A stretch of DNA of 64,000 bases, from positions 186,001 through 250,000 of the forward strand of contig WHVD01000083.1 in assembly GCA_015178975.1 (NCBI GenBank), written 5' to 3'. The position numbers were made by a program, and so were the translations under genes. Position 1 is the first letter of the stretch; every line of letters begins with the position of its first letter. Of this stretch, positions 34,501 to 43,937 are shown piece after piece. This stretch comes from Hysterangium stoloniferum. Taxonomy: Eukaryota; Basidiomycota; Agaricomycetes; Hysterangiales; Hysterangiaceae. The notes below the pieces were generated by a model that saw nothing but the letters and a program-made list of their open reading frames with translations, was not told the DNA's origin and ran no database searches.

Positions 34501-35360
34501 TGTTTACTGAAGACATCTGCAAATTCATGGTATTTTTTGGGAACACCTTCCAAATCTGCGATCGGTTCAGCCACCGGGGATGCAAGGCGCCCAGTGACTT
34601 CGTCAATTTTAAGATTGACTGTAAATGCTCAGGAGCCATCCAACTTGATGGCTCTCATAAAAGCTGTGGCGTTTATTAGAGAGATGGGCGGCGGAGAGCT
34701 CGGATTTGCCACAAGGGCCGGAGGTGCTGTAGAGGCCATATTTTCCGAAACAGGTGGAAATGGACCAGTCGTATCGGGTGCCGACGGGGTTCGGAAATGG
34801 ATACTGCCCAATACCCAATCAATCAACGGATTGTAGTGGGTGAGCCAGTTATGTCCTAGAACCACAGAGCAACTCGGGTCCAACTGTGTTACAAAAAACG
34901 TATCTGTCTGAAAGGTTCCACACAGGAACTGAAGTCGGAGTTCGCAGGTTTGCGAGATTATGGAGTTTGAGGTACCATCAAAGAGTCGGAGCGGAATCGG
35001 ATCTATTGCATAGGTTTTTAACTGATTTTTTTGGGAAAAACTTGTATCTATAAAACAATGGGTTGAACCTGAATCTATGAGAGCTCGAAATGTGAGGCTC
35101 CCAAGAGGTTCCGAAGTAAGGTTTGTGAACAAGGAATTAGGATCATACAAGGCGGATGCGTTAAGGTGACAATTTTCCGGTGTGCGAGGAGATTCAACGC
35201 AACTCTCCAACTGCACGGAATCCAGAGAGTTGCTTAATCTTTTTTCAACTTGGCAGCCGGCTTGGCCGGTTGTGAGGTCGTGGCCGTATTGGCCGATCGG
35301 GCTTTTGTGGCTTTTGGGCATGCAGCGACTCAGTGTCTGGGATCTGCGCACAACAAACAA
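31548..35360 (-). pseudogene. pol: pol of element E: protease, RT, RNase H, integrase, chromodomain
   Basis: The frame runs continuously from about 35360 to 31548. Protease has RALIDSGSTHCFIDTSF. RT has [55 protein letters not shown] and catalytic VYLDDILIFS. RNase H has IVETDASDYALAVILS and NYDVHDKELLAIFEAF. Integrase has GHFGLNKT, CTMCLRSKSQ, SMDFIEHLLASEGHTAILVVVD, VTSDRGSKFVSHFF and YHPEGDGQTKHMN. A chromodomain follows (EISEILDSKI...LYLVKWAGYEGTDEETSW). Interruptions are TGA at 34629, 34278, 34260, 33756, 33045, 32853 and 31974, and one TAA at 32844. The 34278 and 34260 TGA fall exactly at two Arg that are nearly invariant in this RT motif. Confidence 0.9.
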
Positions 35361-36532
35361 AGGTTGTTGTCCATTCGGTGTTGCTTTTCCTGTGGTAGGA
35401 GCTTGCCATCGGAGCCGAGTTTGCCAGTTAAGTCGGGTTTGTCTTTGTCTTGAGACTTATTCGACTGTTTACTCTTGCCTTTTTTGTCATTAGCCCCTTT
35501 GTTTTTGAACTTCTTATCGGAGGTCGAGTTGCCACTGTTGTTGGTGTTTTGATTACCAGACTTGTTGGCATTCTTATTGTCCGATGATTTCTTGTCCGAG
35601 GGGTTTTCGCGACTAATTTCTGAACGTCGTTCCCAGTATTGGGCATCTGCATTTTGGGCTTTCAGACGCATGAGAGGGAGGGTCTTCGGCTTGCCGGTCT
35701 CTCCTTTGGAAACTTCATCTTTGAGGTGAGACAGAAGGCTGGAGTAAAACTGGTAACGGAGGGCCGAATCGCCCCAGTCGCAACGCGCGGTGAGGTTGTT
35801 GAACTGGACGATGTAATCGGTGATGTGCTGGGTGTCTTTCATTTTGAGATTAGAAAGCACGGTTTCGGCATCGCCGGTTTGGTCATAGGGACCGAAGTTG
35901 GTTTCGAGTTCCTCAACAAAGGCATCCCAATCATGAAGCCAATCGGGATCTTCGGAGGTGAGGCCAGAGAATGCGGGTTCAAACCAGGCTGCTGCAGAAT
36001 CCTTAAGGTATGAGAGTGCAAAGTTTACCTTTTGGTCATCTGTTGTGAATGCAGCCGGGCAGTCCCAAAAGTTGAATCGACATTGCATAAGAAATGTCGG
36101 CAATTTCTTCAGGTTTGAGCCAGTGAATGGTTCGGGTTTGTTGACTTGGGTTTGCCCAGGTTCCTTTTCCTTGATATTGCTTTTAAAGAATTCATTAAGG
36201 GATCCTAGAGTACCTGAGAACAATTCCCATGTCTCTTCAGGGTCAAGAGCCGGTTTCTTTTTTGCGGACTTCTTGGAACCACTAGCCTGAGGTTGGTCGC
36301 CATCCTCGGGTTCGTGTTCTGGAACTGGTTGATTGTCAATCTCTTCAGCTGCTTCGGGTTCGGTTGCTTCAGTTGCCTCTTCAGCATCACCGGTAATTTC
36401 CACGAAGTGAGATTCTTCGGAGGTTTCTGGTAGCGGGGTTCTCTGAGTAGCTTGGGCTGTATACAGGAAAGGAGACTTGAGAGTGGAAGATTCTGCTTCG
36501 CCGCTTGGCTTGGCATTTTTTCTTGGGGGCAT
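35234..36532 (-). pseudogene. gag: gag of element E with C-terminal zinc knuckle
   Basis: ATG at 36532 (MPPRKNAKPSGEAES). An acidic N-terminal region is followed by a capsid core (NKPEPFTGSNLKKLPTFL, YLKDSAAAWFEPAF, WDAFVEELETNFGPYD, YIVQFNNLTARCDWGDSALRYQFYSSL), a basic S/N/K-rich linker and the knuckle CLLCADPRH-x-VAAC. A TGA at 35330 falls directly after the knuckle His, the only break in about 430 codons. The frame ends at TAA 35234-35236, just after an A6 run (T6 on +, 35240-35245). Pol continues in the -1 frame from there, so a programmed -1 frameshift is possible. Confidence 0.85.
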
Positions 36533-36570
36533 GATTAAACGGAAAATGTGAGTGTGAAATCAGAATATAC

Positions 36571-37303
36571 TGTTAAGAACTGAAAATTGACTGATGTCGG
36601 TGGCCGACAGGGACCGATCGGAAGGACTTGGCTTCAGCTTATGTGCTGTGCCCTCGCAAATGTCTGTAGGGTGTCCTTAGATTTCAGACGGGTGAAGACT
36701 AATCCTAAAGAGTTCCTTTCGGTGAGATACCGATCAGGACAGAAGGACAAGTCGAGCATCGGGCCAAGGGGTCGGGGCTGGGAGTGGGTGAGCGCACGCG
36801 AAGGCAGATGGGGGGATTCTTAGTATGAGACTGTTACAGACGTATGAGGGTATTCTGAGTCGATATTCTGATTGCCTAGTAACTACAACTACAGCAGGTT
36901 CATATACAAGTAACAGGCGTCTAGAAAATACTAACGGGGAGAAGGGCGGAAAATGGTATTAGCAATAAGCTTGACTAGGAAAGGGAAGTTTATGATTAGT
37001 TCGGAGGCCGATGATAACCGAGAGCGGGATTACGATAAAAGGAAAGTTCAAGGACTACAAATATAGATAGACATATGTGAAACATAAGATTGAACAGATC
37101 AACATAATAAAAGGGACGTATCAAAAGTTTAACCAGACAATACAAGATATTTTGACGTGGGTGTAAACAGAGTTTGATCATCATGAAAACATATGTCAGC
37201 TTCAGGGCCGAGGGTTTCCGAAGTGGTGACTTGAACAGTAACTTGAATCGTTGATAAGTGGCGATAACCTCGGGACCGATAGGGTTGCGACACGGTCGTA
37301 ACA
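36571..37303 (-). repeat. 5' LTR of element E
   Basis: 733 bases; as read on + it starts TGTTAAGAACTG and ends CACGGTCGTAACA. It lies immediately before the gag leader on the coding strand. The 38 bases between the LTR and the gag ATG start GTATATTCTGATTTC, as in element D. Confidence 0.9.
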
Positions 37304-37541
37304 CTGACTCTCTCAGTCTCCAACTCTCGGTCTCCAACCCCTCAGCCCAACACTCGACTTATCCTTCAGTTTCCGATCGGTAGTTTACCGAGAGGTTTAC
37401 TTGACAGGACTAGTTTCTGCCCACCTGAAATTTAAGGACACCCGATGGTAACTTGCGAGGGCACAGCACATAAGCTGAAGCCAAGTCCTTCCATTCGGTC
37501 CCTGTCGGCCAGCCGACATCCGTCAGTTTCTGCTCTTAACA
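37304..37541 (+). repeat. 3' LTR of gypsy D, right part
   Basis: Resumes the 16-base minisatellite (CTGACTCTCTCAGTCTCC) and then matches the 5' LTR of D to its end at TGCTCTTAACA. This shows that element E is inserted in D and not the reverse. Confidence 0.85.
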
Positions 37542-37870
37542 CTATATACATGTATGATGTGTCATGTGCCAGAACAAAAGTGGAACAAAGAAAACAAGAA
37601 ACAAAGGGTGAACAGATAACAAAGGAGTGAACATGTAACAGGAACAATGAGTGAATGCGTAAGACTGGGGTGCCAGGCTTACACTAAGGCATATTTATTC
37701 TATCACCGTTAATATGTAAAGTATGTTAGAATTCAAGACCCATATTATTAGGGAGTCATGGATAAGTATGACAGACTAGGTGACATAGTAGCAGACTCTT
37801 AGTATTTATACAAGGTGACACGGCCCTACATCCCCGTGTGTCCACAAGTTCCGGAGAGTCATTCTAAAAA
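37542..37870. other. No recognised gene
   Basis: AT-rich DNA between the end of element D and the GGPP synthase remnant. The N-terminal exons expected for that gene are not found here. Confidence 0.5.
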
Positions 37871-38690
37871 TAGACACTGTTGTTCATGATGCTTTCCAAC
37901 AAAGTACAGACGAACTCCTGAATTTACATCGTGGCCAGGGGTTAGATCTTCTATGGCGAGACAATCTGGTATGTCCTACTGAAGAAGAATATATCAACAT
38001 GGTCAATAATAGTTTGTCCACCCGTGATGTCAGATCACTTCCACGAGACTGACCATCCTTCAGAGACCGGCGGGCTCTTTCGCATTGCAATTAAACTTAT
38101 GATGGCCAAAAGCTCATCAACTGTGTAAGTCGGGTTTTTTATAGTTCCCGATGCACTTTGAAAGCTATTCACCAAAGTAATTATATCCCACTGGTAAACC
38201 TCATCAGTATCTACTTCAAATTCGTGATGATTATATGAATCTTTCATTCTCGGAAGTATGCAGCATTCCATGGCATTGACAGGCGAGCTGCTCACTTAAT
38301 TCTCCAGTACGAGTCTAATAAAGGTTCGCCGAAGACTTGACTGAGGGTAAATTCTCTTTTCCTATTGTCCATTCTGTTCGGGAGGACGTGACGAATCGAT
38401 GGGTTCTGAGTGCGTCTGCTAACACGTTCACATTCGCGTGATGGCTTAGACCTGTATTTTTAGATGTTTTACAAAAACGACCCAAGACACCAACCACCAA
38501 GCGCTATGTCATCGATTATATGCTGGATCACACAAAGTCATTTGAATATACCGCAAAAGTTCTCAATACTCTCGAACGTCAGGCTAGGGATATTGAGAAA
38601 TTAGGTGGGAACTCAGCTCTCATTGCAATTCTCGATGCTTTGAGTATCAAAGCGTATGGAAAGTACTTCATTAGTACTAAATGTGTTTTT
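37871..38690 (+). pseudogene. Geranylgeranyl diphosphate synthase remnant (5'-truncated, frameshifted)
   Basis: The downstream half of a trans-polyprenyl synthase is readable after removing introns. It reads [32 protein letters not shown], then (intron 38010-38062) KTGGLFRIAIKLMMAKSSS, NYIPLVNLIS, the second aspartate-rich motif [46 protein letters not shown], and SFEYTAKVLNTLERQARDIEKLGGN. The order and wording match fungal GGPP synthases, which join IPP to farnesyl diphosphate to make the C20 precursor of diterpenes, carotenoids and prenyl groups. The first Asp-rich motif (DDxxD) and everything upstream are absent. One base is missing just before the RDDYMNL segment and another inside NKGF-AEDL. 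It cannot make an active enzyme. Confidence 0.85.
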
Positions 38691-38780
38691 TTGTCCCCAT
38701 AAACTGTACACATAGAAATATAGAGAATTGATTGTATATCATGGTCATTAGCGTAAGGATGCGCCGTTTTCGTCGGATTT

Positions 38781-39089
38781 TCAAACACACACTCGAACTG
38801 GATCCTTTTCAAAATCGCTGACACTCAAGTGTGTAGAATAATTAGGGATGTCTTCAAGACACGAGTTGATGATGTCAATCGTCAGCCTGCTGGGATACTT
38901 CAAGAAGGTACGTTTGCACAGTCGGTCACAACGGGTCTGAAGAGCTGTCAAGTTGACCGATAGCGAGGCTATGGTTGCACATATATTCTCACGGAAGACA
39001 TCTTCGATGAGTTCAGTCGCCCCTGTTCGACGACATTCCGAGAGACACTCTTCACTATTATGGATTGTCGTGGCACCAAGCCAACTCAT
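38781..39089 (-). CDS. Unknown 102-codon open frame
   Basis: ATG at 39089 opens MSWLGATTIHNSEECLSECR and runs through FLKYPSRLTIDIINSCLEDIPNY. The composition is protein-like, but no family is recognised and no splice continuation was found. It lies tail-to-tail with the GGPP synthase remnant and may be a fragment of a former host gene or chance. Confidence 0.3.
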   Translation of the reverse strand: MSWLGATTIHNSEECLSECRRTGATELIEDVFRENICATIASLSVNLTALQTRCDRLCKRTFLKYPSRLTIDIINSCLEDIPNYSTHLSVSDFEKDPVRVCV

Positions 39090-39188
39090 TCTGTTGGATT
39101 TCGAGCATCACACAAGCTCATGTTCCTTTGAACCCTTCCCCTTTTGTCCTATTATTCCCCTTTATCATGTTAAAGGGGTAGAAATGAA

Positions 39189-39260
39189 TGGCCAGGCTGG
39201 GGATTGAACCTAGGGCTTTTGCATATATAGCAAGGGTGTTACCAATTACACCACCTGACC
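39189..39260 (-). tRNA. tRNA-like Pol III sequence (tRNA pseudogene or SINE head)
   Basis: It folds as a 72-nt cloverleaf: acceptor GGTCAGG/CCTGGCC (one T-G pair) plus A; D-arm GTGT/ACAC with GG in the loop; anticodon stem CTTGC/GCAAA (one mismatch) with loop TATATAT; T-arm CTAGG/CCCAG (one mismatch) with loop TTCAATC. Pol III A box (TGGTGTAATTGG) and B box (GGTTCAATCC) both fit consensus. Position 33 is A, not the required T, so it is unlikely to be a working tRNA. A CCCCTTTA/TAAAGGGG hairpin follows, which suggests a SINE-like body. Confidence 0.55.
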
Positions 39261-39807
39261 CCTGGGTAACAGTGCTAGCATTACACATTTCATGCCCCCA
39301 TTGTCTTCCCTATTTAAAACTCTATTCTCTATTGTTCTTAGGGTTTATATATGTAGCTACATGTGAGTACAGCTCCCTGCATGATTGTGAGGGTCTTCTT
39401 GTACTCAAGTATGTGATAGAACTCGAAATCAACAACGCATTATCGACTCGGACACTAAGCGAGCTGCCATCACTGACACGATCGCCCTTTCGACCCAATA
39501 TGCTCCAAAGCGTACCATAGGGGGAGTTCACCCTTCTCCTCCTACCAAATACTTGAAAACACATATTGTGGAGCATGCTCAGTGAGGCTGATGCATGATT
39601 TAACCCATGTACACCTAAACTATCAACAAACCTATAATGTCAGAATGTGATTCACTAACTGACACATTGATTGATACAAGTACTTCATTACAAGCGTATT
39701 AAACCCTTGTAGTTTGTGCATTTACAATCAACCAACTCATCCTATTTTTTAATAATGGGAGATCAACCTGGGGAAGCGGGGGCGACAAGTGAACTCAAAC
39801 CAAACAT

Positions 39808-40262
39808 CACCATGGCAATTAAATGGACAAAGCCTGTCGAGAGAGAAGAAAGAAAGGTCAGCAGACCGCTTATGCCATTGTCAGCCTTACGAATAGGGAG
39901 GCCGTGAACCAAGTCATCAAGAATGTGGTGTTGGTTGAGAAATCAGTATGGGGCAGGAAGTTGTTCCATCGCACCGGTGCCTCAAATCCCACCGATTAGG
40001 GACAGGTCACAACCCCGGGGAGCGCAGCCAAGACCTCGACGCGTGCGGGATATGCAGGGGAGAACACCGCGTGTCCGAATGTGAAATCACTGGCCCGGGG
40101 CAATTCAGATACGTCACTTGTAAGGCAGGGGCATGGCGCTTGGAGCAGGAGATGCCCGCATTCATAGCCTATAATCAAAAATTCCAGATCATGTATCCAG
40201 AAAATTTGTATCGCTACTACCCGGCCCGTGATGATCTGGAGAGTTAGGAATTGACTGATGCA
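39808..40262 (+). pseudogene. LINE (Tad1-like) ORF1 remnant with zinc knuckles
   Basis: Pieces in two frames read AYAIVSLTNREAVNQVIKN, then RCLKSHRLGTGHNP, then ACGICRGEHRVSECEI (C-x2-C-x3-H-x4-C), then PAFIAYNQKFQIMYPENLYRYYP. The order, and the closing PENLYRYYP block, match the nucleic-acid-binding ORF1 of Tad/CRE-type non-LTR elements in basidiomycetes. A frame change near 39985, a degenerate first knuckle (Ser for Cys) and absence of ORF2 (endonuclease-RT) show it is dead. Confidence 0.65.
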
Positions 40263-42781
40263 GGTGGACGTGCCCCCCGGAGTTGACGAGGACGCTAACT
40301 ACATCCGAGCGTGAGGGCCACATGAACAGGAGCGTGGTCAACAAGGCGCACGACACCCTAGAACCGCAGGATGGAGTCATCGCAGAGGTGGACTGACAGG
40401 GCAGATGATAGGGTAAGCAGGGGACACTCCGGCCATAACGCCGCCTCCAATTTGCTGCAATGTTAACGGCCCCTAAGATACTTGGGCCGCAAGAACATTC
40501 AATACTCGCAGGTGAGCAAAATATTGATTTTCGTCACATGGTCACGTTGCATTTCCCCCTCTACTGATACCCAACTTGTGCACAAAAAACTCACTTGCCC
40601 TAAAGTTCTCTTTAATCTGACCTGAGTGTGCTCCTTCACGAGCTCTCTATCATTACATATGACGAAGTTACCAAACACGTCCACAAGTAGGATTGCATGG
40701 CTGTATTATTTTACGTAGGGCTGCGCTCTAACCATGTTTTATTTTAATTTTTTAAAAACAATATTTCGTCTGCGGTTTCTATCACAAGACCTGTGCTTCA
40801 AAAATTATATTAATAAATAGGATATTATTGGTACAGTAGGCTTGTTAGTAATGAGAAGTTCCGAATCGCCTGCATGGGTGGTTCCGAGTTTAAGTGTCAG
40901 TAGCACAGTGCCGGTATGTCCTGGGTTAGTAGGCTGTGAACAAGAAAGGGGACAAATGAAGCCGTACCCCGTGCCTGTATTCCGAGTCCTCTGTCACGAT
41001 GTGCCTCGTTGCTTGTCTTGAAAAATTTATCTTGGCATCTCAATTTAAGATGTGTCCGAATTTGGGATGCGGTAGATCTGCTTTCTCCTATGACCAACAC
41101 CATAGTCAGAAGACTTCTGACACTGTTGAATAATTGATGACAAAAAGGGGACAAATCACAATGGGTAATTAAGGGAAGCACCGTCTCATGGAGATGTCAT
41201 CGCAGATATACATTGCGCAGCCACAAATGAAACGCGTCGCGACCATAAGCACTCACATGGAATTTCCTCAAATAACATTTAAGAATTATCGTCCAATAAT
41301 ATGATTCAGAAACTCCCAGGCACGAGGCAGATACCTCATGTTGCTGATTCAACCAAGTGATTACTAATTGACATCTCAATAGATGGCAGGTCGCACTTCG
41401 TTGTCCGTTCATTTGTGAATCGACACCATGAAATCATTTCTTCTTTCTAATTATAATCGAAGGTGTGAGTCTTTGCATATGGTCTGAAACTTAGGTCATT
41501 GGATGTATACACATTATATGTAATTCCATGTCACGGACGTGGCACATGCAGTGTAAATACAATGGTATGACTCCGATGCGCAAGCGCGGCAGAAGTTAAA
41601 AATGGGCATAGGGCACAACGAGCGTCTTGAAAATCTGTCAATTGAGGATCGATGAATGGCACAAGGCGCGTAAAAATATATCAAGGTTCAGGGTAAGGGG
41701 TGGAATCGTGGTGGATGGTGGATGGCAATGGCAGACGGGGAAGTCCCAACGTGTTCACACAAGCGCTTGGCCCACGGAACGACTAGTCAGGCTGTTAATC
41801 CCGCCTGCCCCGAATGGTCAGGGGGGATGCAGAATATCCAATATCCAACCCAGCCGGTCGGTCGACCCACCGGGAAGATGAGCGGCCATCAAGTGAGAAA
41901 GCGGAAGTGACTCGCTGGAAATCCAATACGCCCCTTGCATCCCCACGCCGTATGTTCACCAACATTCCGAGCATGCTCGGAGAGATGAATGTACGCGAGG
42001 ATAGGGATGAACCGGACACCAATAGGTGTAAAAAAAGCGGTCTGGAGGGTGAGGCATCGCGAGCAATGCCCCAATGAAACGCGGTAAATGAACCTTGAAG
42101 ATTGAATGACGGCCGATCGATGCAGATAGTCGAACGCCAGGGGATTGGAACTCGACCAGTAGTTCGAGATGGATGCATAAACTAAAACTCTAGTCTTGCT
42201 TCGTGAAAAGCTGAAAGGCTGTAAAATATAAGATGGACAAATAAATGTGCAATGCACAGGTGCACGCAGACGAGGAGGGTACGCTCAACAAAGAGGACCG
42301 CTCATCACTCGCCCCTCGACTGTGGCCAAGGATGGGCAACACTGCACATGAACAGATACAAGTCAAAGAAGAAAGGAACATGCCATCGAGGATGTCCAAT
42401 CATGAAGTCGTAACGGCTTGACCTAAACGTTAATTGTTTGTAGGGTCGGATCATGGCGCCAGGCGAAAACGTCAATCGTTAGAGGGAATGCAACGGGGAT
42501 AGGTAAAATGTTCTGAAGAGTAATAGAGGAAAGGATAATGAGTAGGAGGAAGGAGGGGGGAAAAGAGGGGATGGATCCGGACCCATCGTCATCGTGCTGT
42601 CCATTTTGTCTGTACAAGAATTTTGAAAAAAAAGCCATGGGATGGTGAGGAAGGGGGGCGGGGAGACTCGGATGTTAGAGATGGAATAGAAAAGGGAATA
42701 AGAAGATAATAAGTCGGTTAATCCAATGAATGAAAGTGCCTTGCGGGCGTATTGTCCGTGCATCTTACATAGGTGAGATGC
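40263..42781. other. No recognised gene
   Basis: About 2.5 kb of mixed composition. Plus-strand frames at 41627-42077 overlap one another with R/S-rich peptides and no family signature. The last 350 bases would contain the 3' UTR of the bHLH gene. Confidence 0.5.
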
Positions 42782-43937
42782 TCAGAACGCCGACTTTTTT
42801 CCCTTTTTCTGTCCTGGGGGACTCGGGGGCTCACTGACCGAAGCAGCATGTGCAGCAGCGAGAGCGGGGAGCGTCACCGCCCGATGTTGTTCGGTGAGAG
42901 TACGCATGAGACCCTCGTTAACACTATCGACGCAGCAAGTCAGCATTAGTAATATAGAACACTGTTTTGTACGAACTCTCTCTGTCTTCGCAGTTCTTCC
43001 TCAGCGGTGTTCAGTCTACTTTGGATGTTTGCCTGAGCAGTCTCCAGGTGACGGATGTGGACAACGGCTAGAAATAACGATTCAATCGAATGTTCAACGA
43101 AGCAAATATTCTCACTGACCTCGATCAAGTAGACTGACTTTGCTACTCTTCTGGTTGCTCACGGGAAGGGTGTGCTTAAGTCTTGCATACCCCTCACGAA
43201 GCTCATCACGGCGGCGCTGTTCGGACTCAATGCGCTGCCTGCGGATCTCTTCACGGCGATGCGTGATGATCCTAAAAAAAAACAGAAATTAAGCATCGGA
43301 GCAATATACAATTATATGGCACTCACTCTGAGCTCGTGCCACCCAACTCCATCCCAAGAGTCGACTCGGCAACATCAACTTCCTCATCACTCATATCGTC
43401 CTCATCACGTCGCATATTTCTCCGGGCCACCGCAGCACTTTTCCGCGCGGCAGGTCGGGCCGCGCGGGTTGCCATCGGGTTGTACCTAGCCGAACCACGA
43501 GTCGTGTGGCTGGGGGCACGTCCAGCAGTGGGAGAGGTCGCCCCAGTACCTGGCGTATCGTCCATTCCGTCCAAATCGCTTCCGCCTTGCGGATATGTGA
43601 GCGGTGGGGAAATCGTCGCACCTTCGAGCGGTGTCAAGGGACGATGACCGCCATCAGATATGCTCGTCAGGCTATTTGGAGAGCCACCAGCGTTCACTGC
43701 GTTACCATGCGTTGCGTAATGCGAGCTAAAAAAGCTCGGTTGATGTGGGCTTTGAGGAGTGGTCAACGCAAGGCTGGCGAAATCCATCCGCGGCGGTGAG
43801 GCTGGATAGACCGTATAGCTGCTCGCAAAGGCCTCAAATGCAGCAGAATTAGAGCTGGCACTGTCAGCGGAGAAATCGTAGGCGAAATTGGGTGGTGAGT
43901 TGTCAAGGGAGAATTCGGGGGATTTGCGGTGATCCAT
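42782..43937 (-). CDS. bHLH transcription factor, 4 exons
   Basis: Exons 43937-43327, 43271-43120, 43067-42977 and 42923-42782 give 331 aa. The N-terminal 200 residues are Ser/Pro/Thr-rich and disordered. The bHLH domain spans exons 2-3: basic region HRREEIRRQRIESEQRRRDELR with the E-x2-R-R pattern for E-box binding, then helix 1, loop HTLPVSNQKSSK, helix 2 VSLLDRAVVHIRHLE, and a leucine-poor coiled coil (LNTAEEELRRQR). The C-terminus ends QKKGKKSAF. It should act in the nucleus as a dimer. Its target genes are unknown. The ATG at 43937 is the first in frame; the frame stays open 5' to about 44120 without another ATG, so a different first exon is possible. Confidence 0.85.

Larger units (their letters stand above)
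29550..37303 (-). mobile_element. Ty3/gypsy element E, nearly complete, with antisense gene
   Basis: 7754 bases, both LTRs present, coding on the minus strand: gag 36532 to about 35234, pol to 31548, and an extra gene on the + strand at 30459-31436. It is nested in the minisatellite of the D 3' LTR. Flanking pentamers CCAAC (left) and CTGAC (right) differ by two transitions, so a target duplication is possible but not proven. Each polyprotein frame is otherwise continuous and is broken almost only by TGA. Confidence 0.9.

Noticed and set aside
41627..42077. Overlapping plus-strand frames as a coding gene
   Set aside because: Several frames are open at once over the same GC-richer stretch, with no motif or splice support.
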